From contig NZ_SZZH01000001.1 in the NCBI RefSeq assembly GCF_005298075.1, positions 186,001 through 250,000 of the forward strand: a stretch of DNA of 64,000 bases, given 5' to 3'. Under the pieces are notes generated by a model that saw only the letters and a list, made by a program, of their open reading frames with translations, made no database searches and had not been told where the DNA came from. Positions 61,534 through 64,000 of this stretch are shown here, piece after piece (position 1 is the first letter of the stretch; each line of letters starts with the position of its first letter). The stretch comes from Nakamurella flava (lineage in GTDB: Bacteria > Actinomycetota > Actinomycetes > Mycobacteriales > Nakamurellaceae). The position numbers and the translations under genes are program-made.

Positions 61534-63081
61534 TCAGCGCAGCACGGCCCGACAGGCCAGGTGCAGCGCGAGCCGTACCCCGGGATCGTGCATGTCGACA
61601 CCCAGGATCTCCTGGATGCGTTGGACTCGGCCGGTGACGGTGTTGCGGTGCACGCCCAGGGCCTCGGCGGTGGCGGCGATTCCCGACTCGTGGTCCAGGT
61701 AGCTGGTCAACGTCACGAGCAGCACGTCGTCGTCGGCCCGACCACCGGCCGGGTCGCCCCCGCGCAGTGGCGCCAGCAACGACTGCGCCGCGGGCAGGAA
61801 GGTGTCGTTCTCGGTGCGGGCCAGCAGCAGTTGCTCCAGGCCCAGACCGTCGACCCGGACGAACCAGTTGTTGGCCGAGCGTTCCGCGGCGATCCGGGCC
61901 GCGTCGACCGCCTCGCCGATGGTGACGGCCAGGCCGGTGCGGTCGGCCTGCAGCGAGCCGATCCCGGTGGCGACGTTGAACGTCCGGCGGAGGTTCTCGT
62001 GCACCGCCCGCAACTGGTGGACATGGCGTTCGAGGTCCCGCGGCGTCGGGGCGGGGACGAAGCGCAGCCAGGCGGTGACTCCCCGGCCCTGGATGGTGGC
62101 GAGCGTCTCGATGCCGAGCGCCTCCAGACCGGTGCGGACCGCGCGGAGCAGCGCGAACCCGTCGACCCGGGTGCGGCCGATCACCCGGAAAGCGAGGTGG
62201 TGCCCACTCGTCCGCCAGCCCCGCTCGGTCATCCGGCGGTCGACGTCGGCGTCGTAGGTCTCGCCGAGATCGAGGAAGTCGCGCAGCAGATCGGAGGACA
62301 CCGACGCATCGGTGACCGAGGCAACCTCGTCGATGAGGATGCGCGCCGCGACCGCGGGCATGGCGATCTCCGCGGCGACCGCCAGGGCGTCGAGTTGGCT
62401 CTCCCCGATGCCGGCGGCGAAGAAGGCCAGCCGCAGGCCCGGTCGGGACGGGCTGTCCAGCCGGACGGACGCGACGGACAGCGCCGGGGTGTGCACGATG
62501 CTGGTCCACCGGTCCCACTGCACCAGCTCGACCCACAGCCGTCCGACGTCGACCGCCGAGCGTTCGTCCCGGTACTCCTCGAGCACCCCGGAGGTGTCCA
62601 GCAGGGCCACCCCGCTGTTCGTCACCGCCGACAGATGGCGCAGCAGGTCGCCGAGATCCCTTGCTCCGTAACGGAAAGCGGACGTCAGCCGGCGCACCAG
62701 GTCCAGGACGACGGCGTCGCGGGCCAGGGCCAGCCGCCAGCACGCCTCCACCAGCTCGAACGGCCGGGCCACCGTCAGCACCGTCAGGCCGACCCGGTCG
62801 GCCAGTCGGCGGGCTCCGCTGTCCAGCTGGTCGGCCCCGGGGACGGCCAACCCGCGATAGCCGTACTCGTGCACCCGCCGGAGGATCGCGTCCACCCGCC
62901 ACGGTTCGTGGGGCAGCGGGGTGGCGACGACGGCGAGCCGGCCCGCGCCGGCCGGGTCCAGCTGGTCCTCGGTGAGAGCCGTTGCCGCAGTCGGCCAGTG
63001 GCCGTCGACCGGACCGGCGACGAGGCGAAGGCCCCCGCTGCGCGACTCGGCGAGCAACGCCGACAGGCCGAACCCGCTCAC
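61534..63081 (-). CDS. PucR-family transcriptional regulator
   Basis: Cytoplasmic regulator of 515 residues. The N-terminal PucR sensor domain covers about 1-130; a GGDEF-like CdaR middle region includes VRVDGLGLEQLLLARTEND; the C-terminal helix-turn-helix is ESGIAATAEALGVHRNTVTG followed by RVQRIQEILGVD. Members control purine, allantoin, hydantoin or amino-acid catabolism. GTG 63081 overlaps the stop of the DUF917 gene (GTGA), so both are made together; the upstream gene's family suggests a hydantoin or related substrate. Confidence 0.88.
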   Translation of the reverse strand: MSGFGLSALLAESRSGGLRLVAGPVDGHWPTAATALTEDQLDPAGAGRLAVVATPLPHEPWRVDAILRRVHEYGYRGLAVPGADQLDSGARRLADRVGLTVLTVARPFELVEACWRLALARDAVVLDLVRRLTSAFRYGARDLGDLLRHLSAVTNSGVALLDTSGVLEEYRDERSAVDVGRLWVELVQWDRWTSIVHTPALSVASVRLDSPSRPGLRLAFFAAGIGESQLDALAVAAEIAMPAVAARILIDEVASVTDASVSSDLLRDFLDLGETYDADVDRRMTERGWRTSGHHLAFRVIGRTRVDGFALLRAVRTGLEALGIETLATIQGRGVTAWLRFVPAPTPRDLERHVHQLRAVHENLRRTFNVATGIGSLQADRTGLAVTIGEAVDAARIAAERSANNWFVRVDGLGLEQLLLARTENDTFLPAAQSLLAPLRGGDPAGGRADDDVLLVTLTSYLDHESGIAATAEALGVHRNTVTGRVQRIQEILGVDMHDPGVRLALHLACRAVLR

Positions 63082-64000
63082 GGCGTCACCGTCGGTTCCA
63101 GGCCCACGACCCCGTAGGCGGACGGCACGACGCGGCGGAGACGATGCGGTCGGGCGGTCCACCAGGACGGCGCGGCCAGCTCGATGATCGCGACGTGGTG
63201 CGCGGGGGAGAGGTCGGTGATCTGCAGCACCGATCGGGTGCGGACGTCGAGCACGGCCAGCAAGTTGGGCGCGGCACTGATCACCTCGCCGTCGGTCATG
63301 AGCGCCAGTGTCTCCGAACCGGTCACCAGGCGGTGCACGACATCGTCGGACGAGGCGAGCTGGTAGGTCTGGATCTGCGGGTCGACGGGGTCGGTCAGGA
63401 CCGAGTGGATGCGTCCCTGGGCCAGCAACCGGCCGCCGAGGGCGGTCGCCAGGTCATCCATCGGTGCCTCGTGCGCCGCGGTGAAGCGCCGGCCGAGTGA
63501 TAGAGCCCGGCTGACGGTCCCCGTGCAGGCGTGCTCGGCCAGGTCGCCCACGGTGAACCCGCCGATGACGACGGCGCCGGAACCGCCGGACAGGCGCAGC
63601 GCGGCCCGCACCATGGCCTCGGCTTCCGCCGGGCGGGGCTGATCGACGACGCCGACCCCGTTGCCGGTCGTGGTCGCCACCACCAGGCCGGGCAACCCGT
63701 CGACGAGCAGGGTGATCTGATCGATCCCCGACAGCGCGCGACCCATGGTGTCCGCGTCGACGAGGGTGCGCCCCGCGGCGACGACGAACCCGGTCAGCCC
63801 GTTCAGACCGCCGATCTCGAGCGTGCACAGGGCCGGGATGCGGTGGCCCAGCCACCGTTCCACCGCGGCCATGGCCTGATGGATCTGGTCGGGATCGGGC
63901 AGGCGTTCGGTGATGACGATCGGGGAGCCGCCGACGGCCACGGTCATGCAGGGCGTGGCCGGATCCAGCTCGTCCACCCCGACGACGTCCACCGGCCAGT
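63078..64000 (-). CDS. DUF917 family protein, 5' end outside the window
   Basis: C-terminal part of at least 307 residues of a DUF917 protein. Visible blocks are TVAVGGSPIVITERLP, LEIGGLNGLTGFVVAAGRTL, VDADTMGRALSG and LALMTDGEVISAAPNLLAV. Family members occur with hydantoinase/N-methylhydantoinase genes; one branch is described as S-methyl-thiohydantoin desulfurase. A GTG at 63992 exists, but the frame is open to the window edge and DUF917 proteins normally have about 50 more residues, so the true start lies outside. Its stop overlaps the PucR start. Confidence 0.82.
   Translation of the reverse strand, partial: WPVDVVGVDELDPATPCMTVAVGGSPIVITERLPDPDQIHQAMAAVERWLGHRIPALCTLEIGGLNGLTGFVVAAGRTLVDADTMGRALSGIDQITLLVDGLPGLVVATTTGNGVGVVDQPRPAEAEAMVRAALRLSGGSGAVVIGGFTVGDLAEHACTGTVSRALSLGRRFTAAHEAPMDDLATALGGRLLAQGRIHSVLTDPVDPQIQTYQLASSDDVVHRLVTGSETLALMTDGEVISAAPNLLAVLDVRTRSVLQITDLSPAHHVAIIELAAPSWWTARPHRLRRVVPSAYGVVGLEPTVTP

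Noticed and set aside
1-64000. tRNA, rRNA, CRISPR arrays, insertion sequences or phage genes
   Set aside because: No cloverleaf with CCA-type end, no rRNA segment, no regular repeat-spacer pattern and no transposase or integrase motif was recognised on either strand.

Overview
This 64 kb window is chromosomal DNA of a very GC-rich actinobacterium. Gene order around phosphatidylinositol mannoside synthesis (thrS, Ap4A phosphorylase, pgsA, acyltransferase, pimA) is the arrangement known from mycobacteria, followed by pdxS, pdxT, yebC, ruvCAB, yajC, secDF, apt and rel. GTG starts and ATGA/GTGA overlaps are frequent. The gene set fits a Nakamurella-like member of the class, but that genus guess is an inference from gene content and not from any search. 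No rRNA, tRNA, CRISPR array, insertion sequence or prophage gene was recognised.

Layout. 1-6.5 kb: end of a NarL-type two-component pair, a YciI protein preceded by a 19-codon leader ORF, a photolyase-like protein whose domains appear to be in permuted order, and two tandem serine hydrolases. 6.6-9.3 kb: thrS and the HIT phosphorylase. 9.3-17.7 kb: an accessory block that separates the HIT gene from pgsA and holds a small secreted protein, a DUF3291 gene, a possibly frameshifted membrane-anchored protein, speG, a short-chain dehydrogenase broken by two frameshifts, DUF4383 and DUF3040 proteins, manganese catalase, a DUF2079 membrane protein and a lipoate-ligase-like protein. 17.8-25.7 kb: pgsA, acyltransferase, pimA, a LemA-Nudix fusion, a DUF3048 lipoprotein, a Cys-rich pentapeptide-repeat protein and pdxS. 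25.7-34.3 kb: a second accessory block, with a manganese riboswitch and mntP, a DUF2127 protein, an NmrA-like protein, a divergent MocR/YczE pair, and a two-component system with an unusual double kinase. 34.3-38.4 kb: pdxT, yebC, ruvC, ruvA, ruvB. 38.4-42.3 kb: two DUF202 proteins, a membrane alpha/beta hydrolase and a patatin with a C-terminal NTF2-like domain. 42.5-48 kb: yajC, secD, secF, apt and a PtpB-like phosphatase. 48-53.3 kb (minus strand): a four-gene lipoprotein / HlyD-like / ABC ATPase / FtsX-permease operon. 53.5-64 kb: dodecin, a dehydrogenase, an amino-acid permease, rel, a sphingomyelin-synthase-like phosphatase, a GNAT-aminotransferase fusion, a PucR regulator and a DUF917 protein that runs off the window.

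How the genes work together. pgsA, the acyltransferase and pimA overlap by 4 bases and form one unit for the first steps of phosphatidylinositol mannoside synthesis. pdxS and pdxT together make pyridoxal phosphate, and they flank a PLP-dependent MocR regulator with its YczE membrane partner. ruvC, ruvA and ruvB overlap and form the Holliday-junction machine. secD and secF overlap and, with YajC, assist protein export. apt and rel link purine salvage to the stringent response. mntP is controlled by an RNA switch whose alternative hairpins cover the ribosome-binding site.

The most unusual items are the permuted photolyase, the LuxI/FeeM-like acyltransferase fused to an aminotransferase beside a lipid phosphatase, the double histidine kinase, the long Ala/Thr/Pro insertion in SecD, and the apparent frameshifts between 10.6 and 12.8 kb.
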